Assembly (NCBI GenBank): GCA_028285035.1
Contig: JANQQF010000149.1
Location: 1 to 38,885, forward strand
DNA from: Phycisphaerae bacterium
GTDB taxonomy: Bacteria; Chloroflexota; Anaerolineae; 4572-78; J111
DNA: 38,885 nucleotides
Reading direction: 5' to 3'
Part shown: piece by piece, positions 7,440-15,858 of the stretch
Layout of the letters: every line of letters begins with the position of its first letter
Numbering within the stretch: position 1 is the stretch's first letter
Made by a program: the position numbers and the translations under genes
The notes under the pieces: model-generated
The model's input: the letters and a program-made list of their open reading frames with translations, nothing else
Database searches by the model: none
Told to the model about the DNA's origin: nothing

Positions 7440-8777
7440 CTATCCTCGAAAATTACCAAACATATTCATGAGATTTTGGCGCGCTCGTGGATTTCGGAGT
7501 TGCTTCATCATTTTCTGCATTTGCTTAAATTGAGCAAGCAACTGATTTATTTCAGGAACGGTTGTTCCGCTACCTTTAGCAACACGTCTTTTGCGGCTTC
7601 CATTCAATACCTTTGGATTACGCCGCTCTAGAGTTGTCATTGAACTAATAATGGCCTGGGTACGCTTGAGTTGCTTTTCCATATCTTCCTGAGGGATTTG
7701 ACCAGCTAGCTGTCCCATCCCCGGAATCATATCCATTACTTTGTTCAAGGGTCCTAATTTTTTCACCTGCTGAAGCTGCTCGAGGAAATCTTCAAGATTG
7801 AAGTTTCCTTCCATCATTCGCTTCGCTCCCCGCTCGGCCACTTCTTCGTCGAGGACTTCTTCAGCTCGCTCGATCAGGGTCAGAACATCGCCCATCCCCA
7901 GAATACGAGAGGCTAGACGATCAGGGTGAAATTGTTCAAGATCACTTAATTTTTCGCCCGTTCCCAGATACTTTATCGGGACACCTGTCACAGAGCGAAT
8001 AGAAATGGCAGCCCCACCACGAGCATCACCATCAATTTTGGTTAAGACTAAACCTGTCAAATCAACTTGTTGGTGAAATCCTTCAGCAACCCGGACCGCT
8101 TCCTGCCCTGTCATTGCATCCGCCACAAGCAGAACTTCTTGAGGGTCGGTGTTTGTCTTAATCTGGCTCAACTCTTCCATCAACTCATCGTCAATCTGCA
8201 AACGACCAGCAGTATCCAAAATAACGATGTTGTAGGCCCCAGACTTCGCGTGAGCAATGGCATTCTTACAAATTTGTGGCGGCGAAACAGATGGATCCTC
8301 GGCATAAACAGGGATATCCAACTCACGTCCCAAAACTTTAAGCTGCTCAATGGCCGCCGGTCGGCGAGTATCTGCTGCCACTAGTAAAGGGCGATGCTTC
8401 GATTTTCTAAGGTTCAGCGCTAATTTAGCAGATGTCGTCGTCTTCCCAGACCCTTGTAATCCTACCATCATAACCACGTGGGGAGAAGCTCCACCCAAGT
8501 CCAGGGGCGCAGATTGCCCAAGTGTTTCAAGCAATTCTTCGTGAACAATTTTGATAACTTGTTGAGCCGGCGAAATATTCTTACTAACCTCAATACCTAC
8601 GGCTCGTTCACGAATACGCTTGATAAAGGACTTAACTACTTTGAAGTTGACATCAGCTTCAAGTAAGGCCAAGCGAACTTCACGCAGAGCCTTGTCTACA
8701 TCTTCCTCAGATAAACGGCCTCTGCGAGATAATTGGTCAAAAACACCTTGGAGTCGATCTTGTAGAGTTTCAAACAT
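7440..8777 (-). CDS. ffh: Signal recognition particle protein Ffh (SRP54)
   Basis: GTPase that binds signal sequences as they leave the ribosome and docks with FtsY. The N domain is at 1 to about 90. The G domain has the P-loop GLQGSGKT (106-113), ADTRRPAA (135-142), DTAGR (188-192) and TKIDGDARGG (246-255). The Met-rich M domain covers about 300-445 and ends in a run with FKQMQKMMKQLRNPRARQN, with the RNA-binding GSRKRRVAKGSG. Length (445 aa) is normal. It is the first gene of the operon, reading from the promoter at 8880-8908. The Shine-Dalgarno before the ATG is weak. I found no SRP RNA in the window. Confidence 0.97.
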   Translation of the reverse strand: MFETLQDRLQGVFDQLSRRGRLSEEDVDKALREVRLALLEADVNFKVVKSFIKRIRERAVGIEVSKNISPAQQVIKIVHEELLETLGQSAPLDLGGASPHVVMMVGLQGSGKTTTSAKLALNLRKSKHRPLLVAADTRRPAAIEQLKVLGRELDIPVYAEDPSVSPPQICKNAIAHAKSGAYNIVILDTAGRLQIDDELMEELSQIKTNTDPQEVLLVADAMTGQEAVRVAEGFHQQVDLTGLVLTKIDGDARGGAAISIRSVTGVPIKYLGTGEKLSDLEQFHPDRLASRILGMGDVLTLIERAEEVLDEEVAERGAKRMMEGNFNLEDFLEQLQQVKKLGPLNKVMDMIPGMGQLAGQIPQEDMEKQLKRTQAIISSMTTLERRNPKVLNGSRKRRVAKGSGTTVPEINQLLAQFKQMQKMMKQLRNPRARQNLMNMFGNFRG

Positions 8778-8879
8778 GATTACAGTAAATTTCTCATTAC
8801 ACCGAACTAAAATTCACCCCCCAGCATATCGGTTGAAGGGTGAAGACCATTAAATTCGCACCTTTATTTGCAAAGAAGC

Positions 8880-8908
8880 ATTCTATCTCAGGTGAAGCGA
8901 TTCGTCAA
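8880..8908 (-). promoter_or_regulatory. Sigma70-type promoter for the ffh operon
   Basis: Read on the minus strand: -35 TTGACG (8903-8908, 5 of 6), 17-bp spacer, -10 TAGAAT (8880-8885, 5 of 6). The predicted start near 8873 gives a leader of about 95 nt to the ffh ATG. This is the best minus-strand match I found in the 372-bp divergent region 8778-9149. Confidence 0.75.
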
Positions 8909-8954
8909 ATCAAGAAATTTAGTGGTTACTGAGGTTATGGGTAGAAAAAGGGTT

Positions 8955-8983
8955 TTGCTTTGGGGATTATTCTATGGAATAAT
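8955..8983 (+). promoter_or_regulatory. Possible promoter for the LuxR-kelch / folP unit
   Basis: Plus strand: TTGCTT (8955-8960), 17-bp spacer, AATAAT (8978-8983, 5 of 6). The -10 overlaps a small hairpin (ATTATTC at 8966-8972 with GAATAAT at 8977-8983). The -35 is poor, so this is a weak call. It would place the 9004-9042 inverted repeat in the leader. Confidence 0.3.
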
Positions 8984-9003
8984 TTAGGACAAGATTGTTA
9001 AGT

Positions 9004-9042
9004 GTGTCACAGTTTAAAATTAGAGGAAAGAAACTGTGACAC
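9004..9042. promoter_or_regulatory. Perfect 12-bp inverted repeat upstream of the LuxR-kelch gene
   Basis: GTGTCACAGTTT at 9004-9015 is matched by its exact reverse complement at 9031-9042, with a 15-bp loop. It lies about 110 nt before the GTG start at 9150. It may be an operator, possibly for the encoded HTH protein itself, or a leader hairpin. No T-run follows it on either strand. Confidence 0.6.
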
Positions 9043-9149
9043 CTCAAGGTTTGGCGGTTTTTCTCAAAAATAAACTACCAAACACTTAAGTAAGGAATCG
9101 AGCGTAGAATTCACGCAATTTAAATTTGTGTAGCGCAGGAAAGCTATTT

Positions 9150-10541
9150 GTGACAGAACAGGAAAACACCAATCCGCTAAGTGAACGCGAACTTCAAGTG
9201 GTACAGATGGTTGCCACAGGTGCGAGCAACCAACAAATCGCCAAGGAATTGGTCATTAGCATCAATACCGTCAAAGTTCATATGCGGAATATCTTTGAAA
9301 AATTGGGGGTACAATCTCGGACCGAAGCCTCAATGCGGGCTATTCAAGAGGGCTGGGTTACCGTTGCCGAGAGTAATGGTACAAATAAAAGCGCAGAGTC
9401 TCCTCAATCAACTGCAAAAACGTTCCTACTGCCTACACAGACGCCCTCTCCCTTAAAGAGGTGGCAACAAATTTATTTGTCCATAGCAATTATTTTTGCT
9501 CTAGCGCTTCTTCTCCTACCTTTTTCAACACAACCAGTATTATCTGAAACCCCGTATATCCCGGTTGTTATCTCTCAAACCGATCAACAATTGTTATATA
9601 ATCAACCTGAGACTCCCGATCCTCTTCTTGGCACAGGCGCGAATGCAAATACCTGGATGGCTCGCAAGCCAATGACGCTGAGTCGGGCGGGGTTGGGTCT
9701 CGCAGCCTATGAGGGGAAATTATATGCCATCGGTGGGGTAAAAAGCAGCAATAGTGCGACGCGGTTTGTGGAAATATATGACCCGGCTACAGATAGTTGG
9801 ACTGAAGGTGGTGGCAAGCCAACCCCGGTTACAGATATTCAAGCAATTACCGTGGATGACAAAATTTATGTTCCGGGCGGTTGCACAAATGATAATGCCG
9901 CCTCCAATATTTTTGAAATCTACTTACCAACCTCCGAAACCTGGATTACAGGCCCCCAATTACCTAATGTACGTTGTGGTTATGGGTTGGCCCTCCACAA
10001 AGAAAAATTATATTTATTTGGGGGGAGAGATGGTCAGACATTCACTGATACCATTTTTGTATATGATATCAGCCAAGATGAGTGGCGCACTTTGGAAACA
10101 ACTCTTCCAATGCCAAATGGGTATATGGGAGCAGTCTCCTTAGGCAAGGAGATCTTTTTGGTTGGTGGGTACAACGGGGTTGAGGCCTCAAACCAGGCAT
10201 ATTTATTTGATCCGGAAACATCAACCTGGACCGAAAAAGCCCCTATGTTAGAAAAACGGGGTGGGATCGGAATAATCAATCTAAACGATGAGATTTTTGC
10301 GGTCGGTGGGGGTTGGAATCAAGCACTTGAGTACAATGAAAAGTATGATCCAACAGCCGATAAATGGACTCAATTTGAAATTCCGGCTACGCATCGCTGG
10401 CGAAATTTTGGGCTAACAGTGATAGACACGCAGATATATGCGGTTGGAGGCTGGAATGGTACAGAAGACAAATTTATGAATGATATTGTTTCATACAATG
10501 TTCTATACCAAATTTTCTTACCATTTAGTGATATACAATGA
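9150..10541 (+). CDS. Membrane-anchored LuxR-type HTH protein with kelch beta-propeller
   Basis: Likely one-component transcription regulator whose sensor lies outside the membrane. Residues about 8-70 form a LuxR/GerE HTH (LSERELQVVQMVATGASNQQ, then SINTVKVHMRNIFEKLGV). A Ser/Thr/Pro linker follows, then one hydrophobic membrane segment at about 106-126, then about six kelch repeats from 165 to the end (GG followed by Y/F-x-P-x-x-x-x-W patterns). HTH at the N-terminus and a positive-inside flank (LKRW) fit a cytoplasmic DNA-binding end and an external propeller, as in ToxR/CadC-type designs. I chose the GTG at 9150, with AGGAAAG just upstream; a TTG at 9126 is less likely. The stop overlaps the folP start (ATGA). 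There is no receiver domain, so two-component control is unlikely. Confidence 0.85.
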   Translation: MTEQENTNPLSERELQVVQMVATGASNQQIAKELVISINTVKVHMRNIFEKLGVQSRTEASMRAIQEGWVTVAESNGTNKSAESPQSTAKTFLLPTQTPSPLKRWQQIYLSIAIIFALALLLLPFSTQPVLSETPYIPVVISQTDQQLLYNQPETPDPLLGTGANANTWMARKPMTLSRAGLGLAAYEGKLYAIGGVKSSNSATRFVEIYDPATDSWTEGGGKPTPVTDIQAITVDDKIYVPGGCTNDNAASNIFEIYLPTSETWITGPQLPNVRCGYGLALHKEKLYLFGGRDGQTFTDTIFVYDISQDEWRTLETTLPMPNGYMGAVSLGKEIFLVGGYNGVEASNQAYLFDPETSTWTEKAPMLEKRGGIGIINLNDEIFAVGGGWNQALEYNEKYDPTADKWTQFEIPATHRWRNFGLTVIDTQIYAVGGWNGTEDKFMNDIVSYNVLYQIFLPFSDIQ

Positions 10542-11422
10542 AACATAAAGCCATTCAGATTGGACCAACCCACTTCAAGTGGGGCACAAAAACATATATC
10601 ATGGGCATCGTCAATGTCACACCAGATAGCTTCTCTGGTGATGGACTCATTCACGGCACCTATTGGATTGACGCAGCCGTTGAACAGGCGAGAAGCTTTG
10701 CTGAGGCAGGAGTCGATATTCTGGACGTAGGAGGCGAAAGCACGCGTCCTGGGGCAGCCCCCGTTGAAGCGGACCAAGAGATCGCCCGGGTTCTGCCAGT
10801 TTTGGAGCGACTAACAAATGAATTTGATCTGCCTATTTCAATCGATACCTACAAAGGCAGCGTTGCTTTAGCCGCGCTTGAGGCAGGGGCTCACTTTGTT
10901 AATGATGTCTGGGGACTACAAATGGACCCAGACATGGGTAAAGTTTGTGCTGAGCGAGATGTCCCCATTGTTTTAATGCATAATCGGAGTAAACCTCGCA
11001 ATGCAATTCAAGAGGAGCGATTGGGTGGGCGTTACATCGGCACAGAGTACGATAATTTAGTTGAAGATGTGATTTCTGAATTGCAGGAAAGTATCGATCT
11101 GGCAAAAGCGGCAGGCGTTCCCGATAAAAATATTATGATTGATCCTGGGATCGGATTTGGCAAAACAATTGAGCAAAATCTAGAGCTGCTCAACAATTTG
11201 GATCGTCTTCAAATTCTAGGATATCCAATGCTATTGGGGACCTCTAATAAATCATTTATCGGCTACACCCTCGATTTACCCCCGAATGATCGGGTAGAAG
11301 GCACAGCAGCAACCATCGCCATTGGCATCGCAAAGGGAGCCGATATCGTCCGCGTTCACAATGTCAAAGCAATGAGCCGAGTGGCAAAGATGACAGATGC
11401 TATTGTTCGGCCGCTCTCCTAA
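10538..11422 (+). CDS. folP: Dihydropteroate synthase
   Basis: Joins p-aminobenzoate to hydroxymethyl-dihydropterin diphosphate in folate synthesis. TIM-barrel enzyme of 294 aa with the two family signatures: IMGIVNVTPDSFSGDG near the N-terminus and VDILDVGGESTRPGA near residue 65-80. It also has SIDTYKG, VPIVLMHN, IDPGIGFGKT and a GTSNKSFIG stretch in the usual order. The ATG at 10538 overlaps the stop of the LuxR-kelch gene by 4 nt, so translation is probably coupled. It ends 49 nt from the convergent folK. Confidence 0.96.
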   Translation: MKHKAIQIGPTHFKWGTKTYIMGIVNVTPDSFSGDGLIHGTYWIDAAVEQARSFAEAGVDILDVGGESTRPGAAPVEADQEIARVLPVLERLTNEFDLPISIDTYKGSVALAALEAGAHFVNDVWGLQMDPDMGKVCAERDVPIVLMHNRSKPRNAIQEERLGGRYIGTEYDNLVEDVISELQESIDLAKAAGVPDKNIMIDPGIGFGKTIEQNLELLNNLDRLQILGYPMLLGTSNKSFIGYTLDLPPNDRVEGTAATIAIGIAKGADIVRVHNVKAMSRVAKMTDAIVRPLS

Positions 11423-11471
11423 AAAATTTCCCCACCAAGTTCACATTAAGCTATTATATGGTAGACTTATT

Positions 11472-11969
11472 TTATAACGTATCCCATTCCATTATGGTCA
11501 AAATGCCTTCCGAAGGAGGTAACGCTACGAGTAACTCACCCACACTTTTCTTCAACGTTGGATGAAGCACATCCTCAGCAACGTCAGCGAGGGGGCGTAA
11601 GACAAAATCTCGTTCATGCATACGAATATGGGGTATCTGAAGGTCAGGCGTTTCAAAAACGAGATCATCAAAAAAAATGATATCCAAATCAATAGCGCGT
11701 GGTCCAAATCGTATTGTCTTTTGACGCCCCAATTTATTCTCAATGTTCTTTAAATAAGATAATAATGCCTCTGGTGATAAATCAGTGCGCCCCTTCAAGG
11801 CGATATTCAAAAAAGTCGGTTGATCCAGCACGTACGCTGGGGCTGTCTCATATACATTTGAAACGGCCTCAACTGTCACCTTGGGAGGCAACGCACTCAC
11901 AGCAGACTTTAAATTAGCCTGTCGGTCCCCGATGTTGGCACCCACGGCTAAGTAAATAATATGTTCCAT
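11472..11969 (-). CDS. folK: 6-hydroxymethyl-7,8-dihydropterin pyrophosphokinase
   Basis: Moves diphosphate from ATP to hydroxymethyl-dihydropterin, the step just before FolP. The 165-aa protein has the expected order: IYLAVGANIGDRQANL at the start, YETAPAYVLDQPTFLN in the middle, then FGPRAIDLDIIFFDD (the HPPK signature with the two metal-binding Asp residues) and IPHIRMHERDFVLRPL. A ribosome binding site AAGAGGT lies about 11 nt before the ATG. It is convergent with folP and divergent from the aminotransferase gene; folB is not in the window. Confidence 0.96.
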   Translation of the reverse strand: MEHIIYLAVGANIGDRQANLKSAVSALPPKVTVEAVSNVYETAPAYVLDQPTFLNIALKGRTDLSPEALLSYLKNIENKLGRQKTIRFGPRAIDLDIIFFDDLVFETPDLQIPHIRMHERDFVLRPLADVAEDVLHPTLKKSVGELLVALPPSEGILTIMEWDTL

Positions 11970-11992
11970 AAACTATAAAAACCTCTTAATCA

Positions 11993-12012
11993 TTAAAATT
12001 GTTTAATTTTAA
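11993..12012 (+). promoter_or_regulatory. A/T-only hairpin next to the ribosome binding site
   Basis: TTAAAATT (11993-12000) and its exact complement AATTTTAA (12005-12012) flank a GTTT loop. The stem ends inside the Shine-Dalgarno AAGGAG (12011-12016) of the aminotransferase gene. It could modulate translation, but a stem of only A-T pairs is weak. Confidence 0.35.
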
Positions 12013-12023
12013 GGAGAAATACA

Positions 12024-13217
12024 ATGGTTACTGTACCTTTACTCGATTTGAAACCTCAATATGCACCGATCAAAGAAGAAATACAAACTGCGATCAATGA
12101 AATTTGTGATTCTCAATACTTTATTCTTGGACCGCGTGTCGATGCCATGGAAAAAGATTTAGCCCCATACTGCCACAGTGAATTCGCCTTAGGCGTTTCA
12201 TCAGGCACGGATGCCCTTTTGCTGGCGTTGATGGGAATTGATTTTCAGCCCGGTGATGAAGTCATCACCACCCCTTACACGTTCTTTGCTACGGCTGGCT
12301 CCATCTATCGTCTGGGCGGAAAAGCGGTCTTTGTTGATATTGATCCAAAAACCTACAACGTTGACCCTAGCCAAATCGAAGCAAAAATCACACCAAAAAC
12401 GAAGGCAATTATGCCTGTCCAATTGTATGGGCAATGTGTTGATATGGACGCGATTATGGATATCGCCAATCGACACAATTTGTATGTCATAGAAGATGCA
12501 GCTCAAGCGATTGGGGCTGAGTACAAAGGCAAACGTGCTGGAAGTATGGGCCACATCGGCTGTTTCTCATTCTTTCCTTCGAAAAATCTGGGAGCCTTCG
12601 GGGATGGCGGCGCAGTTAGCACCAATGATCCTGAATTGGCAGAGTATATGAAGATCTTGCGAGTACACGGGGGGAAGCCCAAGTATTACCATAAGTTTGT
12701 GGGTGCTAACTTCCGCATCGATGCCATTCAAGCGGCTGTGGTTCAAATCAAACTGAAGCATCTCGATAGCTGGACAGCCGGACGCCAGCGCAATGCAGCG
12801 ATGTATCACAAATTGTTCACTGAAACTGGCCTCACCGAGAAAGAACACGATGGACAGCCAATCATCACCCTGCCATACGAGTCCAGTGAAACAGGTCAAT
12901 ACACGCAACGCACCGAAGCCGATGTAAATCCATATGAAGGACATCGCCATATTTACAACCAATACATTCTACGTCTCAGCCACGGCCGTGACGAGATGCG
13001 CGACTTCTTGAAAGAGCGAAACATCGGCAACGAAGTTTACTATCCTGTGCCGCTCCATATCCAAGAGTGTTTTGAAGAATGGGGCTACAAAGCAGGTGAT
13101 TTCCCTGAAAGTGAGAAAGCAGCTAATGAAACCTTGGCTATTCCGATTTACCCTGAATTAAGTGATGAGCAAATTCACGCTGTCGTCGCGGGTATTGCTG
13201 CATTCTACGATCAGTAA
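12024..13217 (+). CDS. DegT/DnrJ/EryC1/StrS-type sugar aminotransferase
   Basis: PLP-dependent enzyme of the family that aminates keto-sugar nucleotides for surface glycans. The 397-aa protein has the N-terminal VPLLDLKPQYAPIKEEI, GVSSGTDALLLAL, EDAAQAIGA with the PLP-contacting Asp158, and FSFFPSKNLGAFGDGGAV with PLP lysine Lys187. The RIDAIQAAV segment and C-terminal BEDF-like YPVPLHIQE match sugar aminotransferases of the WbpE/VioA type. The exact sugar cannot be told. It starts at 12024 with AAGGAG 8 nt upstream and ends in a clear terminator, so it is probably a single-gene unit. A weak promoter match (TTGGCA 11935-11940, TAATAT 11957-11962) lies inside the start of folK. Confidence 0.93.
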   Translation: MVTVPLLDLKPQYAPIKEEIQTAINEICDSQYFILGPRVDAMEKDLAPYCHSEFALGVSSGTDALLLALMGIDFQPGDEVITTPYTFFATAGSIYRLGGKAVFVDIDPKTYNVDPSQIEAKITPKTKAIMPVQLYGQCVDMDAIMDIANRHNLYVIEDAAQAIGAEYKGKRAGSMGHIGCFSFFPSKNLGAFGDGGAVSTNDPELAEYMKILRVHGGKPKYYHKFVGANFRIDAIQAAVVQIKLKHLDSWTAGRQRNAAMYHKLFTETGLTEKEHDGQPIITLPYESSETGQYTQRTEADVNPYEGHRHIYNQYILRLSHGRDEMRDFLKERNIGNEVYYPVPLHIQECFEEWGYKAGDFPESEKAANETLAIPIYPELSDEQIHAVVAGIAAFYDQ

Positions 13218-13243
13218 GCTTCAACCCTAACTTAATCGTTTAT

Positions 13244-13273
13244 AAAATGGGGGCAGATATTGTCCCCATTTTT
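13244..13273 (+). terminator. Rho-independent terminator after the aminotransferase gene
   Basis: AAAATGGGG (13244-13252) pairs with CCCCATTTT (13264-13272), followed by further T (five Ts in all). It lies 27 nt past the stop codon at 13217. Confidence 0.88.
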
Positions 13274-13308
13274 GATTCCTAGCCTCCTGTTCTTACCTCC
13301 TCTGCAAT

Positions 13309-13337
13309 TTGCAAAGCACATTGATCTGATTTAGAGT
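13309..13337 (+). promoter_or_regulatory. Possible promoter for the 13378 GT-C gene
   Basis: TTGCAA (13309-13314), 17-bp spacer, TAGAGT (13332-13337); each box matches 4 of 6. The -35 overlaps a small dyad (TGCAATTTGCA, 13303-13313). The start codon is about 35 nt past the predicted transcription start. Confidence 0.35.
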
Positions 13338-13377
13338 AGCTCGAATTTCCAGAACGCACGCTGGTCATACCAAATTA

Positions 13378-15849
13378 ATGTCGCAAATATTCACTCATCC
13401 ATCGAAACTCTACCAACGAGTTTATACTCCAAAAATATTACCCTGGCTGTTGCTCATCTTTGCCAACAGCCTCATTTTTTTGGATGCTCCCGCAGATTGG
13501 CGTTACTTGGCTGCCCTCCTTTTGTTAGCCATTTTACCAGGCTGGGGCTGGGCTGCAGCCTTAAATAGTCAATTGGACCGAACTTTGGTTACCATCGGCT
13601 TATCATTGGCCCTCACAGTGCTGGGAGGACTGGGGGCGGTTTATCTACCAGGACCATTTAATCTACAATCCCTGCTTATCATTCTCAATTCTATTACGAT
13701 CCTCGGCTTGATCTCACCTCAATTTAGATCGGTAAGCTCAACAAGTCAGCCACTGACCACAGAAAAAATCTATCTTCCTTGGCTTCTTTTGATTGTCCTA
13801 CTGGCTATAATTCTGCGACTACCTCACCTTGGCTACGCCGAGTTTCACGAGGATGAGGCAGAAGCGTTGATGTTGGGCGTCCGCCTGCTGCAAGGTGAAG
13901 ATTACGCCATCTTCTTACATCGAAAAGGGCCAGCTCAAATGCTTCTGCCCATTGCGTTTTGGCTGGTCACCGATCAAATCACCGAGTTTATGGCTCGCTT
14001 TCCCTTTGCTCTCAGTAGCATCCTCAGTGCATTAACTCTCTTTGTCATCGGACGACGCTGGTTTGGCTGGCAAGCTGGACTCATCGCCGCTTTACTTTGG
14101 GCCATCAATGGTTATGCTATTGGCTTTGGCCGAATGGTTCAATATCAAGCTTTAATCTTTTTTATGGGACCATTAGCCATTTATTGTGGTTATGTTGGCT
14201 GGCAATGGCGACAAGCCCACCAGCTATTTATTGCCGCGATTCTTTTAGCTGTCTCCTTACTGGCACATTTCGACGCCTTACTTCTTTTGCCCGCCGCTGG
14301 CTTTGTCGGCTGGTTGGCACTCACACAAAAGCGCCCCTCATTACGTTTATCAGCCTTCTCAAGTGGACTAATTTTTCTTGGGCTATTGGCCAGCTTTTAT
14401 GTCCCGTATGTCCTCGACCCAGAGTTTGCCAATACGACCGCCTATCTGACCGAGTCTCGCGTAAAGCCGGGTTTACTTTACAACAACCTCGATTTACTCC
14501 AGCGCCTGGATAAAGATTACAGCTCCCATTTTTATCTTTTTATTACCATCTTGGGATTGATTGGTTTTATCATTTGGTCATTACTCAAGGAGCAGGGTGC
14601 TTCGCAATGGGGCATCATTGGAACCACTGTGTTATCTATCTCCACGATAATCTGGCCAGACTTGTGGCAAATATCAGCCATCAATCTAGCCGTGATTCCT
14701 TGGGGAGTCTTGGGGCTTTTGCTTTTTCTCAAGGCAACCACCACCGAAATCAAGATTGGTCTATTACTTTTCGGGGCACCACTTGTTGGCTATGTTTTTC
14801 TCGTGGATGATCCCCGCACCCATCTTTACATTTTGTATCAAGGCGCACTGTTACTGGCTGGGTTGGGCTGGCAATGGATACTCAGGTTACAAATTGGCCA
14901 AAGATCCCTTCAGCCCCTCCTAATTTCAATATTTATTTTGATTTCAGTGCCCATCATCATTTATGAAGCGACCATTTTTCTACAAACCGAATCAAGTCTC
15001 ACAAAACTCCGTAATCAATGGGATGGATCAATGTGGGAATGGGCTTATGATGATTTGCCAAAGCCCCGCGAATATTTTGGGTATCCGAAAAAAGAGGGCT
15101 GGAAAGCTATTGGGGCATTACGATCGCAGGGGGAGTTTCCAGGTGATTTCCGTAGTGTCAACGAAGATTTCATCGTACCGATTTGGTACAACTTCGGGGA
15201 AGCTCGGTCGTGTTATGAAACTCCAGCCTATATTTTTGTGCGAACAACGGATATCCCAAAAGATTTCAATGTCGATACATATCAAAAAGTGGGGCACATT
15301 GAGCGAGAAGGAGAGACACGTCTCGACATTTTTACTCAGACTTCAGCAGTAAACTCAGACATATTTACCAGTGAGGCATTTGAGGAAAATTTTGACAAAC
15401 AAGCGACCCCACAAAAATTTAGTCAGCAAGCAGTACCAACTCACCTCGTCGGTACCTCATTTGGAACTGATATCCGATTCATCGGATACGATCTTGAGAA
15501 TCCAACATTATCCCCTAGTGATACCTTGCACCTCAATCTTTATTGGAGTGCCATAAATCCTCCGAAAGAGAACTATCGGGCCTTTGCGCATTTGACTGAT
15601 GGAGCAACTTTGTGGGCGCAACAGGATGATATGCCCGCCTGTCGCCTGCCAACCACGGTTTGGAGAGCCAGCCAAAATAGTGTGGGGCAATTTCGGCTGG
15701 AGATCAATCCAGACACACCACCAGGCCAATATTCACTTATCATTGGCTTGTATCAAGCGGAAACATTAGAACGATTAAAAATCACCCAAGGCGTTGGGCA
15801 AATTGGGGACAATTTTTTGTGGCTTGGGGATATTACAATCTCCCCATAA
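13378..15849 (+). CDS. GT-C type membrane glycosyltransferase (PMT/ArnT-like) with one C-terminal beta-sandwich module
   Basis: Polytopic membrane protein (823 aa), probably moving a sugar from a polyprenyl-phosphate donor to an external acceptor. Hydrophobic segments fill residues about 20-540. The first external loop carries acidic EFHEDEAEAL, in the position of the catalytic Asp/Glu of GT39/GT83-like enzymes, and a basic HRKGPAQMLLP motif follows. A soluble stretch of about 150 residues comes next. The C-terminal module (about 696-823) starts IRFIGYDLENP and has LHLNLYWSA, YRAFAHLTDG and PPGQYSLIIGLYQ, the pattern shared by all seven large membrane proteins here. It is the only one of them on the plus strand. 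It has no strong Shine-Dalgarno and ends 9 bp from the convergent SGNH gene. Confidence 0.85.
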   Translation: MSQIFTHPSKLYQRVYTPKILPWLLLIFANSLIFLDAPADWRYLAALLLLAILPGWGWAAALNSQLDRTLVTIGLSLALTVLGGLGAVYLPGPFNLQSLLIILNSITILGLISPQFRSVSSTSQPLTTEKIYLPWLLLIVLLAIILRLPHLGYAEFHEDEAEALMLGVRLLQGEDYAIFLHRKGPAQMLLPIAFWLVTDQITEFMARFPFALSSILSALTLFVIGRRWFGWQAGLIAALLWAINGYAIGFGRMVQYQALIFFMGPLAIYCGYVGWQWRQAHQLFIAAILLAVSLLAHFDALLLLPAAGFVGWLALTQKRPSLRLSAFSSGLIFLGLLASFYVPYVLDPEFANTTAYLTESRVKPGLLYNNLDLLQRLDKDYSSHFYLFITILGLIGFIIWSLLKEQGASQWGIIGTTVLSISTIIWPDLWQISAINLAVIPWGVLGLLLFLKATTTEIKIGLLLFGAPLVGYVFLVDDPRTHLYILYQGALLLAGLGWQWILRLQIGQRSLQPLLISIFILISVPIIIYEATIFLQTESSLTKLRNQWDGSMWEWAYDDLPKPREYFGYPKKEGWKAIGALRSQGEFPGDFRSVNEDFIVPIWYNFGEARSCYETPAYIFVRTTDIPKDFNVDTYQKVGHIEREGETRLDIFTQTSAVNSDIFTSEAFEENFDKQATPQKFSQQAVPTHLVGTSFGTDIRFIGYDLENPTLSPSDTLHLNLYWSAINPPKENYRAFAHLTDGATLWAQQDDMPACRLPTTVWRASQNSVGQFRLEINPDTPPGQYSLIIGLYQAETLERLKITQGVGQIGDNFLWLGDITISP

Positions 15850-15858
15850 TGATACGAC

